This document shows positions 8,436 to 16,462 of a stretch of 64,000 nucleotides of DNA, piece after piece. The stretch is from Kribbella antiqua (lineage in GTDB: Bacteria; Actinomycetota; Actinomycetes; Propionibacteriales; Kribbellaceae). Each line of letters opens with the position of its first letter. Position 1 is the stretch's first letter. The notes beneath the pieces were generated by a model. That model did not search any database. It was not told the origin of the DNA and saw only the letters and a program-made list of their open reading frames with translations. The stretch is from the NCBI RefSeq assembly GCF_004345665.1, contig NZ_SLWR01000021.1:1-64000 (forward strand), read 5' to 3'. Made by a program: the position numbers and the translations under genes.

Positions 8436-9622
8436 CGGGTCACCCGCCGGAAGACACCCTCGGTCGCCCACGGCGTCCCGGCGGAAGCATCGATCCGCAT
8501 CCCGTCCGACCACACCAGCTCGTAATCGAGCTCGTCATGCAGGTGCGCCGCCGTCAGCTCGGCCAGCACCCGCCGCGCGGTGATCCAGTCCCCGGCCTCG
8601 TCGACCACCTCGACGACGTCCACCGACTTCCGCCCGGCCAGCACCCGCTCGGCCTCGGCCCGCAACTCCTCCCGATCCGTCGCGGCCGCGGACTCCGGAG
8701 CGTCAACGTCACCCGTCGGCCGCGGTGGCGCCATCCGTGCGGTCCCGGTACGACATCCCGTCTCGACAGCCTCCACCAAGGTCTGCGGCGAGAAATCCGG
8801 CGCCGCCGCGTCGAACAGCAACCCGTCGAGCACTCCAGCCAGTACCTCAGGCTCACTGCTTCGCGTGAACGTCACCCACGTCTCGATCGGCAGCAGTCCG
8901 AGCGCGCGCGTCGTACCGGCTCTCTCGACCAGGCGACTCGCCGCGAGCTGTACGGCGTCGGCGTACGCCGCCAGCGCCATCCGCAGCGACGTACACGCGC
9001 GATGCAGCGTCGGCCAGCGGTCCAGCACGATCCGGTGGACCTTCTCGGCCTGCTCGATCAGCCGCTCGTTACCCCACGCGAGCTGGGCGTTCTCCCGCAG
9101 CTGCGCGGTGGTGCTGGTTGACACGAGAATCGCGAGTTCGTTGCCGAGCAGCCGGAACACCTTCGTCAGCCGCTCGATCGACGCCAGCCCGTCGCCCTCG
9201 GTCGCGCCTGGATCGCTGACGCTGTGCGCCTCCAGGGTGAGCAGCTGATGCAGCTCGGCTTGACCACCCTGCACAGACATCCGCCGCAGGAACATCAGCA
9301 TCACGTACGGCGCGAACGCGGCCCGGTGGCGCAGCTCGTTCGGACGGTCGACGAGCTTGGTGATCGCGCCGTACTGACGTAGTACGTCGAAACGCCGCAC
9401 GATCAGGTCGTGGGGATACGCCCGGCAGGCCAGCGTCGCCTGCTCGACGGTGAGCCCGTCGCTGCCGGCCTCGGCGAACGCGTCCAGGATCGCCTGGTCG
9501 ACGTCGAGCAGGTCCGGATCGACGATCATCGCGCCGGCCTCGCGGGCGAGCACGGCGAAGACCTGACGATAGACGCGCAGCACGGCCGCCTCGGCCTCGG
9601 CGTCCAGCAGCGTCGCGTCCAT
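8432..9622 (-). CDS. Kleisin-like (MukF/MksF/JetA-type) protein, first gene of the SMC operon
   Basis: 396 residues, almost entirely helical. Residues about 40-115 look like an N-terminal winged helix (DQAILDAFAEAG to LRRM, including VRRFDVLRQYGAI). A long helical middle with an ENAQLAWGNERLIEQAEKVHRI segment follows, then a variable acidic linker, and a C-terminal domain of about 75 residues beginning DREELRAEAERVLAGRK. This fits kleisins of the MukF/JetA kind, which bridge the SMC heads. ATG 9622 is chosen for its strong GGGAGGGAGAG ribosome site; longer reading frames run through the upstream repeats and are not credible. Confidence 0.65.
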   Translation of the reverse strand: MDATLLDAEAEAAVLRVYRQVFAVLAREAGAMIVDPDLLDVDQAILDAFAEAGSDGLTVEQATLACRAYPHDLIVRRFDVLRQYGAITKLVDRPNELRHRAAFAPYVMLMFLRRMSVQGGQAELHQLLTLEAHSVSDPGATEGDGLASIERLTKVFRLLGNELAILVSTSTTAQLRENAQLAWGNERLIEQAEKVHRIVLDRWPTLHRACTSLRMALAAYADAVQLAASRLVERAGTTRALGLLPIETWVTFTRSSEPEVLAGVLDGLLFDAAAPDFSPQTLVEAVETGCRTGTARMAPPRPTGDVDAPESAAATDREELRAEAERVLAGRKSVDVVEVVDEAGDWITARRVLAELTAAHLHDELDYELVWSDGMRIDASAGTPWATEGVFRRVTR

Positions 9623-9674
9623 CGTCTCTCCCTCCCGTGCGGCGCCGCCGTCACAGCGGCAATCGGAGAAATGG

Positions 9675-9702
9675 ACTCTAACCACCCACACCGACAGACC
9701 AA
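9675..9702 (-). promoter_or_regulatory. Candidate promoter of the SMC operon
   Basis: On the minus strand a TTGGTC box (9702-9697) and a TAGAGT box (9680-9675) are spaced by 16 bp, about 50 bp before the kleisin-like start codon. The -35-like box lies inside the first 70-bp repeat; the same TTGGTC occurs in the second repeat, so repeats and promoter may be functionally linked. Read by eye only. Confidence 0.4.
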
Positions 9703-9905
9703 AACCGGCCCACGCGGCACCTGTGGACAAGTGCAAAAGACGGGGTGGGTGCGGTGCGCACCGACAGACCAAAACCGGCCCATGTGGCATCTGTGGACAA
9801 GTGCAAAGACGAAGTGCGGGGTGGTGTGCACCGGCAGAGCAAACCGGCCCAGGCGGCGCCTGTGGACAAGTGCGAAGGCGAGGCGGGCTGTGGGGCTGTG
9901 GAAAA
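9689..9905. repeat. Three 70-bp direct repeats with DnaA-box sequences
   Basis: Units start at 9689, 9759 and 9829. Each begins CACCGRCAGA, has a shared AAACCGGCCCA core and contains TGTGGACAAGTGC. The segment TGTGGACAA (9722-9730, 9792-9800, 9861-9869) is the exact complement of the DnaA box TTGTCCACA, always in the same orientation. A fourth, TGTGGAAAA (9897-9905), complements TTTTCCACA. Units 1 and 2 are more alike than unit 3, which has a 1-bp deletion. The array occupies the gap between the SMC operon and the methyltransferase gene and codes for nothing convincing. Confidence 0.85.
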
Positions 9906-9910
9906 GCGGG

Positions 9911-9938
9911 TGACGGGTGGGCGGGGCGTGTCTACCAT
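9911..9938 (+). promoter_or_regulatory. Candidate promoter of the SpoU methyltransferase gene
   Basis: TGACGG (9911-9916) and TACCAT (9933-9938) are spaced 16 bp, a reasonable actinobacterial housekeeping promoter. Transcription would start near 9945 and yield a leader of about 140 nt before the ATG at 10085. Visual call only. Confidence 0.4.
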
Positions 9939-9944
9939 CCGAAG

Positions 9945-10084
9945 CGTGAAGAGAATCCTTGGCTGACGCGGTCCAGGTAGACCGCGTCCAGACCACGGCG
10001 CCTTCGGGCGTTCGCCACGCCGGCGTGGACCCACCACAGGGTCCCCGGCGCGCTTGCTGATTCTCTCCTTCCGGAGCTTTGCAC
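9945..10084 (+). promoter_or_regulatory. Structured 5' leader of the methyltransferase mRNA, riboswitch-like
   Basis: Several helices can be drawn. A closing stem AGAGAATC (9950-9957) pairs with GATTCTCT (10059-10066). Inside are a 9-bp hairpin (9965-9973 with 9980-9988, 6-nt loop), a CGCC-UUCG-GGCG tetraloop hairpin (9999-10010), a 14-nt palindrome (10014-10027) and GGACCC/GGGTCC (10026-10031 with 10038-10043). Just beyond, CTCC (10065-10068) can pair with the Shine-Dalgarno GGAG (10073-10076) through a 4-nt loop. That pairing competes with the closing stem for 10065-10066, so ribosome access could be switched. No known Rfam class was recognised. Confidence 0.5.
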
Positions 10085-10879
10085 ATGACCGTGCATGACG
10101 TGCGCCCGATCGGTGCGCAACACCCCCGTCTCCGCGACCTGCTCACCGTCCGCAAGGACGGCTCACCCGGCCGGATCATGATCGAGGGCCATTGGGAACA
10201 CGACCGCCTGCTCGACACCTTGACCCCGATCGAGACCTTCTTCTGGTGCCCTGAGGCCGGTACGACGTACGCCGCCGACCGGATCGCCGAACGCGCCGCC
10301 GAGGTCTACCGCATCTCGGAGAAGCTGCTCACCCGCCTGTCCCGCAAGAGCCGCTCCGACGGCCTGATCTCGGTCGTCCGGCTGCCAGTCTGGCGGCCGC
10401 GGACGTTCCGGTTCACCAACTCGTCGCTGGTCCTGGTCGCCGACGGAGTCGAGTACGCCGGCAACCTCGGCACCCTGATCCGTACCGTCGACGCGGCCAA
10501 CGCCGACTGCCTCATCCTGACCAGCCGGCGAGCGCGACCAAGCCACCCGGCCGTGTACTCCGCGAGCCGGGGGACAGTGCTGACGACACCGGTCCTGGAG
10601 TTCGACGACGTTGGTCGAGCGGCCGAGTGGTTGCGCGATCATGGCTTCCGCCTGCATCTCGCCGACCCCGCGGCCACCGGCAGTTACCGCGAGGGCGCCT
10701 ACGACGGACCCACCGCGTTCGTGGTCGGCTCGGAGGGCTCCGGCTTGTCGAAGGCTTGGCATCAGCAGGGGTGCGAAGCGGTGTCGATCCCGATGCTCGG
10801 TCAGGCGGACTCGCTCAACGTCGCGCTCTCGGCCGGCATCCTGCTGTTCGAAGCGCGGGCTCGAAAGGACGGCTGGTGA
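10085..10879 (+). CDS. TrmH/SpoU-family RNA 2'-O-methyltransferase
   Basis: 264 residues. The N-terminal part resembles the substrate-recognition domain (about residues 10-100). The C-terminal SPOUT fold carries the three family motifs: motif 1 around the NLGTLIRTVDAANAD segment, motif 2 FVVGSEGSGLSKAW, and motif 3 SIPMLGQADSLNVALSAGILLFE. It should methylate a ribose in rRNA or tRNA with S-adenosylmethionine through a knotted dimer. ATG 10085 has GGAG 8 bp upstream. It is preceded by a structured leader and not co-transcribed with an obvious partner. The exact RNA target is unknown. Confidence 0.9.
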   Translation: MTVHDVRPIGAQHPRLRDLLTVRKDGSPGRIMIEGHWEHDRLLDTLTPIETFFWCPEAGTTYAADRIAERAAEVYRISEKLLTRLSRKSRSDGLISVVRLPVWRPRTFRFTNSSLVLVADGVEYAGNLGTLIRTVDAANADCLILTSRRARPSHPAVYSASRGTVLTTPVLEFDDVGRAAEWLRDHGFRLHLADPAATGSYREGAYDGPTAFVVGSEGSGLSKAWHQQGCEAVSIPMLGQADSLNVALSAGILLFEARARKDGW

Positions 10880-10924
10880 TCGGCCAGGCAGAATTGCCTG
10901 CGACCCGACGATGTGGAGTGATAC

Positions 10925-11905
10925 GTGCCGTTCGAGCCAGGTGAGGTCGTTGCCCCGACAGATCCGCGCATCGTCCTGGAAGGTCAGTGGGGACACCAGC
11001 CAGGTGTCGCGATCACCGTCAACTCGGGCTCCCGGATCTCGTTCTCGTACGCCGGCGAGCGCGTCCAGCTGCTCTTCGACACGACCGGGCTGACGGTCGC
11101 GCCGCACCTGTGGATCACGATCGACGACGGCGAGCCGTCGCTGCACCTCATCGAGGATCCGGTGATCGAACTGTCCGCGCCGGATGGCCGCCACCAGGTG
11201 GAGGTGGCGATCAAGGACGTCAACGAGCACGTCAACCGCTGGATCCCGCCGTTCGAGTGCGCGGTGGTGTTCGCCGGTCTGGTCCTCGACGTCAAGACCC
11301 GGCTGCGGCTGAGCGGGCGACCGGCCGGTCCGCGGCTCGAGTTCTACGGCGACTCGATCACGCAGGGCGTCCGCTCGCTCAGCGCCGCGTCGGAGTCGGA
11401 CGGCGCCGACGGTACGACGTCGTACGCCTATCTGACCGCCCGCGCGTTCGGCGCCACGTCGTACCAGGTGGGCTTCGGGCGGCAGGGCATCATCCGGCCC
11501 GGGAACGGCGAGGTGCCGCCGGGGGTGGAGTCGTTCGGCTGGAACTTCGCCGGCTCACCGGCTGAGCGCGTGGAGGCGCCTGACGTCGTCGTCATCAACC
11601 TGGGCGTGAACGACGAGACGCTGACCGTGGAGGAGTACGCCGGGTATCTGACGCGCGTACGGTCGGCCTACCCGAGTACGACGATCGTGTCGCTGACGCC
11701 GTTCAAGGGAAAGCACGCCGACACGATCCAGGCGGCGAGCAAGTCCCTGGACGACCCGAACCTGGTCTGCATCGACTCCACCGGCTGGATCACCGCAGCC
11801 GACACCACCGACGAGACCCACCCGTCCGTCGCCGGCCACGCCAAGATCGCCGACCACCTCGTCGCGGCCCTGGAGACCCACACGACGCTCCGCCGCCGGA
11901 CCTGA
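10925..11905 (+). CDS. SGNH/GDSL hydrolase (carbohydrate-esterase-like)
   Basis: 326 residues, GTG start. An N-terminal beta-sandwich-like region of about 130 residues (VLEGQWGHQPGVAITVNSGS onwards) precedes a GDSL domain with block I YGDSITQG, block III GVND and block V DETHPSVAGH (catalytic Asp-His). This two-domain layout is that of CE2-type acetyl esterases that deacetylate carbohydrates. No signal peptide is visible, so it appears cytoplasmic unless exported otherwise. It lies 45 bp after the methyltransferase; a small CAGGCA/TGCCTG hairpin sits between them. Confidence 0.87.
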   Translation: MPFEPGEVVAPTDPRIVLEGQWGHQPGVAITVNSGSRISFSYAGERVQLLFDTTGLTVAPHLWITIDDGEPSLHLIEDPVIELSAPDGRHQVEVAIKDVNEHVNRWIPPFECAVVFAGLVLDVKTRLRLSGRPAGPRLEFYGDSITQGVRSLSAASESDGADGTTSYAYLTARAFGATSYQVGFGRQGIIRPGNGEVPPGVESFGWNFAGSPAERVEAPDVVVINLGVNDETLTVEEYAGYLTRVRSAYPSTTIVSLTPFKGKHADTIQAASKSLDDPNLVCIDSTGWITAADTTDETHPSVAGHAKIADHLVAALETHTTLRRRT

Positions 11906-11950
11906 ACCCGCAGGGTTGCCCAGTACGACGGTGCTGGTCAGCATGGCGGT

Positions 11951-12301
11951 ATGGCGGAGAACAAGTTCGCGAGCGTGGACGAGTACATCGGCTCGTTCCC
12001 GCCCGACGTCCAGGAGGTGCTGCAGGAGGTACGCCGTACGATCCGCGCCGTCGTGCCGGACGCGGGGGAGAAGATCAGCTACCAAATCCCCACCGTCACC
12101 CTCGACGGCAAGGCCCTCCTGTACTTCAGCGGCTGGAAAGAGCACATCGCGCTCTACCCGATCCCGCCTGTCGACGATGCCCTCGCGCAGGAGATCGAGC
12201 CGTACCGCTCAGGCAAGGGCACGCTCAAGTTCCCGCTCAAGAAGCCCATCCCGTACGACGTGATCACCCGCCTGACCCAAGCCTTCGTCGCTGGCCGTTG
12301 A
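11951..12301 (+). CDS. DUF1801 (YdhG-like) protein
   Basis: 116 residues, a single DUF1801 domain of normal length: VDEYIGSFPPDVQEVLQEVR, then GEKISYQIPTVTLDGK, YFSGWKEHIALYP and GTLKFPLKKPIPYDVI. This small fold binds an unknown ligand; some members act in iron chaperoning or stress, but no role can be read here. The last 38 bp overlap the convergent SWIM gene. Confidence 0.9.
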   Translation: MAENKFASVDEYIGSFPPDVQEVLQEVRRTIRAVVPDAGEKISYQIPTVTLDGKALLYFSGWKEHIALYPIPPVDDALAQEIEPYRSGKGTLKFPLKKPIPYDVITRLTQAFVAGR

Positions 12302-13514
12302 GTAGGTCTCGTGGGTCGGGCGACGGCGGGCCGGTCAAGGTCCAGTCGTTGAAGTGCTGGTCGAACCGGTACCAAAGGCCGTCGGGGCCGAGACGTAGTT
12401 GGGTTCGGCCGGCGGTGACTCGGTTGCCGTCTACCGAACCACCCAGCGCCTCCACGCCCTCAGCCAGCGCGACCTCATCGACATCAACACGCCCGACGGC
12501 GACCGCCAGGCCGCCGGGTCCGCCTTCGCGCCAGGCCACGGCCCAGCTGGTGAGGTGGCGCGCTGATACGCCCGCTCGATGAGCCAGGTCGGCGAGATCC
12601 GGCGTACCGAGCACCAACGCCGCGCGCCGAACCAGATCCTGGTCGAAGGTCAGCCCCAGACCGCCGTCGCCATCACCGGAAGCGAGTTCCCACGCACGCC
12701 GGGTGGCGTCAGTCGCCAGCGCGACGAGATCCCGTACGTCGACGCCCGAGGACCGCGGTGGATCCAACACCCGCACCGCCGCCGGCACACCCGGCGTGCC
12801 CAATGGCCGGGGTGGGACGGGCACAACGGCACTCGAGGTGCGCGCGAAGGCTGTCTTTGCGGGGATGCCGGGTGGTGGGGAAGGACGGGTGGAGGTCTTG
12901 GACTCCGCGGCGGATCGGCGCGAGCGGAGGGCGGACAGTAGCTCGTCCTTACGGCGGCCGCGGAGGAGCAGGAGCGCGAAGGGGTCGTCGTCGAGGGCGT
13001 CGGCGATGAGATAGCAGACGGCGGCGGAGTGTTTGCACGGTACGGCGAAGTCCGGACAACTGCAGTTGGTGCGGACCTCGCCGGCCGTCGGCAGGACATC
13101 GAGCCCCGCGGCGTGAACGTCGTCGACGACCTCGGGCGGCAGCTCACCGTCGAGGAGCGCTGCCACCCGGCCGATCTGCGCGGAGACCACGTCAAGTACG
13201 GCGTCCCACTGGGCGGATGAGAACGCGCGGATCTTCACCGTCACCTGGTACGGGTTGACCCGGCTGCCCTGCACGACCGCCTCAACCGAACCCGGCGTGA
13301 CCGTGAGCTCGAGCACGCTACCGCGACGCGCGTACGAGCGTCCTCGCGAGAGCCGATTGGGATCCAGCCGAGCCCGCTGCTCCAGCGCTTCCAGCCAAGC
13401 TCTACCCCACCACGTCGCCCCGAACGGCCGCCGACTCCCCGGGCCCCTCGCCGCAGGCAGCCCCGCATCCTCACCTTTCTTCCGCCACCCCTGCCAAGGC
13501 ACCCGCTCATTCAT
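12264..13514 (-). CDS. SWIM zinc-finger protein
   Basis: 416 residues. The N-terminal region (WWGRAWLEALE, RLSRGRSYARRG) is conserved in bacterial SWIM proteins. The SWIM finger CxCx(n)CxH appears as CSCPDFAVPCKH near residue 175, followed by a long variable C-terminal part with a proline-rich linker. SWIM proteins of this kind are encoded beside SNF2 helicases in many actinobacteria and are thought to work with them on DNA. ATG 13514 has a GAGGTGAGGA ribosome site and overlaps the helicase stop by 8 bp. Confidence 0.88.
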   Translation of the reverse strand: MNERVPWQGWRKKGEDAGLPAARGPGSRRPFGATWWGRAWLEALEQRARLDPNRLSRGRSYARRGSVLELTVTPGSVEAVVQGSRVNPYQVTVKIRAFSSAQWDAVLDVVSAQIGRVAALLDGELPPEVVDDVHAAGLDVLPTAGEVRTNCSCPDFAVPCKHSAAVCYLIADALDDDPFALLLLRGRRKDELLSALRSRRSAAESKTSTRPSPPPGIPAKTAFARTSSAVVPVPPRPLGTPGVPAAVRVLDPPRSSGVDVRDLVALATDATRRAWELASGDGDGGLGLTFDQDLVRRAALVLGTPDLADLAHRAGVSARHLTSWAVAWREGGPGGLAVAVGRVDVDEVALAEGVEALGGSVDGNRVTAGRTQLRLGPDGLWYRFDQHFNDWTLTGPPSPDPRDLLNGQRRRLGSGG

Positions 13515-16326
13515 CGTCCTCACCTCCATCCGAGGTCGAACGGCCTATGGATGAAGGGTTGTAGGCACTCGCCGAGCCAGACTTCACCGGACCGGTCGAC
13601 AGCTCCACGAGCTCGGTCAGCTCCGCATCCGACAGCTCACTCAACCAAGCCTCACCCGAACCGATCACCGCATCGGCGAGATCGCGCTTCCCAGCGATCA
13701 CCGTCGAGATCCGGTCCTCCAACGTGTTCTCGGTGACCAGGCGATGCACCTGCACCGGCCTGTCCTGTCCGATTCGATACGCGCGGTCCGTCGCCTGATC
13801 CTCCACCGCCGGGTTCCACCAGCGGTCGTAGTGCACAACGTGCGTAGCCCGAGTCAGCGTCAGCCCAACCCCACCGGCCTTCAGCGACAGCAGGAACACC
13901 TGAGCCTCACCATCCTGGAACTGCGAGACCAACTGCTCGCGTTTCCGAACCCCGATCCCGCCGTGCAGGAACAACGACCGGACCCGCCGTGACTCCAGAT
14001 GCGCTTCGATCAGCCGGCACATTTCGACGTACTGACTGAAGATCAGCACCGATTCGCCCTCGGCCAGGATCACGTCGAGCAGTTCGTCCAGGGCCGCGAG
14101 CTTGCCCGACCGGCGCTCGAGCGGACCAGGCTCATGCAGGAACTGCGCCGGATGGTTGCACACCTGCTTCAACTGGGTGAGCAGACTGAGCACCAGCCCG
14201 CGCCGCGCGATCCCCTCGGCGGACTCGATCTTCGCCAGCGTCTCCTTCGCCACCGCCTGGTACAGCGTCGCCTGCTCCACCGTCAGCGGTACGACGACAT
14301 CGTGCTCCGACTTCTGTGGCAACTCCGGCGCGATCCCGGGATCGCTCTTCCGCCGCCGCAGCAAGAACGGCCGCGTCACCCGAGTAAGGCGCGCGGTCGC
14401 CTCCTCGTCGTGATACCGCTCCACCGGTACGGCGACATCGTGCCGGAACCGATCCAGCGTCCCCAGCAAGCCGGGCGCCGCCCAATCCAGGATCGACCAC
14501 AGCTCGGACAACCGGTTCTCCACCGGCGTCCCGGTCAGCGCGATCCTGGTTGCCGATGGCAACGTCCTCAGCGAACGAGCAGTCCGGGACAACGGGTTCT
14601 TCGCATGCTGCGCCTCATCGGCGACCGCCAGCCCCCAGAACACCTCGCCGAGCACGCGATGATCCTGCCGCACCACGCCGTACGTCGTCAGGACGACCTC
14701 GTCCGGCGAGAGATCGCTCAGCGATCGTCCGGCACCGTGATATCGCCGCGTCGGAACGTCTGGCGCGAAGCGCGCGAACTCCCGCTCCCACGTCCCGAGC
14801 AGTGTCGAGGGGCAGACGACCAGTGTCGGCCCGCGACCGCGTCCCAACAGGTGAAGGTGCAAGGCGATGACCTGGATCGTCTTGCCCAGACCCATGTCGT
14901 CGGCCAGACATCCACCAAGACCGAGGTCGGCGAGCTGCGCCATCCACGCGACGCCTCGCCGCTGATAGTCGCGCAACGTCGCCTGCAGCCCGGCGGGCTC
15001 CACGAAAGGCGACGGTTCGACGCGCAGTCGCGACAGCATCGACGCGAGCGACCCATCCGCGTCAAAGGCGACCAGCTCGCCGTCGACCTCCACGGTCCCG
15101 GTCAGCGCTGCACCAAGCGCCTCGGCGCCAGTCAGCTTCCGCGTCCCACCACGGCGGAGCTTCCGAACCAGATCATGGTCGACCCGCACCCATCGCCCGC
15201 GCATCCGGATCATGGGCCGCTTTGCCTCCGCCAGCGCCGCGACCTCCTGCTCGGTCAACTCCTGCCCGTCCAGCGTGGGTTTCCAACGGAAGGCGACCAG
15301 TTCGGTCAGGCTGAAGTCCGGCCCGGTCACCGCACCAGGCGTCGGCGTCGCAACCGTCCCGCGCACCGCCAACTCGCCGGCGAACAGCTCGGTCGGCCAA
15401 AGCACCTCGATCCCAGCGCCCTCCAACGCCGTACTGCCCTCGGCAAGCTCCTCCAACGCCGTGTCATCGATGCCGACCTCCGAAGGCGCCGCATCCCGCA
15501 GTGCGGCACCCAGCGGTGGCCAGACCCGAGCCCCGCGACGCAACGCCAGCAGCAGATCCGTCTCGGCACGCTCCCCAAGAGCAGCCAGTACGGCGGCCGG
15601 CGCACTCCACACGTCCGCCACATCGACCAGCAGACTGCGATCCACCCCACTCCGCAGCTGCAGCACCGCCCGAAAATCCTCGCGACTCTCGAACGGCGGC
15701 TCGATCCGCAACACCAATCGCGCCCCGGCCTCTTCGCTCAGCGCAGTCTCATCCAGCCAAGCAGTAGGCCCGCTCAACGACACCGGCTCCGCCGAGGCAA
15801 ACGCAGCCGCGCCCTCCCGTACGGCGACTCGCGCGGCAGGCGTGCGCACAAGTGTGTCCGCGATCGAGTCCCAGAACGCGCGGACCAACTGCTCCGGATC
15901 GACCAGTCGCAGCGGCCGCGTCCCCTCGACCGGCACGGCATGCCCGTGCGGCGGCATCGCGGCAGCCAGGTTCTTCAACCAGCCCCGGTCCAAGGGATCC
16001 AGCGGGGCCACCCGCCAAGCGCCGTACCCGCTCTCGCTCCGATCCGGGACCAGCCGTCCGCGCGCGATCAGCCCGATCCCGGCCAGCGCCGCGGTCCGCC
16101 ACGCCTCCCAGCTCGGCGAGGAATCGTCGGGTCCGTTGAGCCGCGCGAGAACTTCCTCGATCGTCAGCAACCGCGCGGGCACGACAGTTCGCCGTACTTG
16201 CGAACCCCTGGGCAGCACCAGTTCGGCCGCGCCGTCGGCGATCTCGCCCGCCGCCGCGAGGTCGCCGTACAACGCCAATCGGCCCGCGCGCGGCGGGTCG
16301 GCTGGGATGAAGACGGCCTCGAACAT
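13507..16326 (-). CDS. SNF2-family (DEAD/DEAH box) helicase
   Basis: 939 residues from ATG 16326 (MFEAVFIPADPP). An N-terminal SNF2-associated region of about 430 residues precedes the ATPase. Motif I is DDMGLGKTIQV, motif II VADEAQHAKN, motif III ALTGTPVENR, motif V LLSLKAGGVGLTLT, and motif VI DRAYRIGQDRPVQVHRL. It is an ATP-driven DNA translocase of the HepA/RapA-like SNF2 class, probably remodelling protein-DNA complexes or aiding repair with the SWIM protein encoded immediately downstream. A perfect DnaA-box sequence (16380-16388) lies 54 bp before the start. Confidence 0.92.
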   Translation of the reverse strand: MFEAVFIPADPPRAGRLALYGDLAAAGEIADGAAELVLPRGSQVRRTVVPARLLTIEEVLARLNGPDDSSPSWEAWRTAALAGIGLIARGRLVPDRSESGYGAWRVAPLDPLDRGWLKNLAAAMPPHGHAVPVEGTRPLRLVDPEQLVRAFWDSIADTLVRTPAARVAVREGAAAFASAEPVSLSGPTAWLDETALSEEAGARLVLRIEPPFESREDFRAVLQLRSGVDRSLLVDVADVWSAPAAVLAALGERAETDLLLALRRGARVWPPLGAALRDAAPSEVGIDDTALEELAEGSTALEGAGIEVLWPTELFAGELAVRGTVATPTPGAVTGPDFSLTELVAFRWKPTLDGQELTEQEVAALAEAKRPMIRMRGRWVRVDHDLVRKLRRGGTRKLTGAEALGAALTGTVEVDGELVAFDADGSLASMLSRLRVEPSPFVEPAGLQATLRDYQRRGVAWMAQLADLGLGGCLADDMGLGKTIQVIALHLHLLGRGRGPTLVVCPSTLLGTWEREFARFAPDVPTRRYHGAGRSLSDLSPDEVVLTTYGVVRQDHRVLGEVFWGLAVADEAQHAKNPLSRTARSLRTLPSATRIALTGTPVENRLSELWSILDWAAPGLLGTLDRFRHDVAVPVERYHDEEATARLTRVTRPFLLRRRKSDPGIAPELPQKSEHDVVVPLTVEQATLYQAVAKETLAKIESAEGIARRGLVLSLLTQLKQVCNHPAQFLHEPGPLERRSGKLAALDELLDVILAEGESVLIFSQYVEMCRLIEAHLESRRVRSLFLHGGIGVRKREQLVSQFQDGEAQVFLLSLKAGGVGLTLTRATHVVHYDRWWNPAVEDQATDRAYRIGQDRPVQVHRLVTENTLEDRISTVIAGKRDLADAVIGSGEAWLSELSDAELTELVELSTGPVKSGSASAYNPSSIGRSTSDGGEDDE

Positions 16327-16397
16327 GCCCTGCACAGTACGCCGTACCACCGACAGATTCCCGCCGGTCGCGAGCAGCCTGTGGACAACCACTGGAT

Positions 16398-16428
16398 TTG
16401 ACCTGAACTCAAGTTGAGGTTGCAGTCT
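16398..16428 (+). promoter_or_regulatory. MerR-type promoter/operator of the MDR gene
   Basis: TTGACC (16398-16403) and CAGTCT (16423-16428) are separated by 19 bp, the stretched spacing typical of MerR-family promoters. The spacer contains the imperfect palindrome CCTGAACTCAAGTTGAGG (16402-16419), which closely resembles SoxR-type operators. It ends 34 bp before the MDR start codon. No MerR gene is in the window, so the regulator would be encoded elsewhere. Confidence 0.6.
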
Positions 16429-16462
16429 CGAAGCACCTCAGCAAACAGATGAAGGAGCAGCT

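Noticed and set aside
3996-9622. Canonical Wadjet (JetABCD) defence system
   Set aside because: No JetD-like nuclease gene is present and there are two small winged-helix genes instead of one; only the general SMC/kleisin/KITE resemblance can be supported.
9689-9905. CRISPR array
   Set aside because: Regularly spaced repeats, but the 70-bp units are tandem with no unique spacers and no cas genes are present.
10885-10900. CAGGCA/TGCCTG hairpin after the methyltransferase gene as a terminator
   Set aside because: Only 6 bp of stem with a 4-nt loop and no T-tract; too weak to call.
13999-16401. 800-residue plus-strand open frame
   Set aside because: It is the antisense shadow of the SNF2 helicase gene; its composition (R, Q, P-rich) is typical of high-GC shadow frames.
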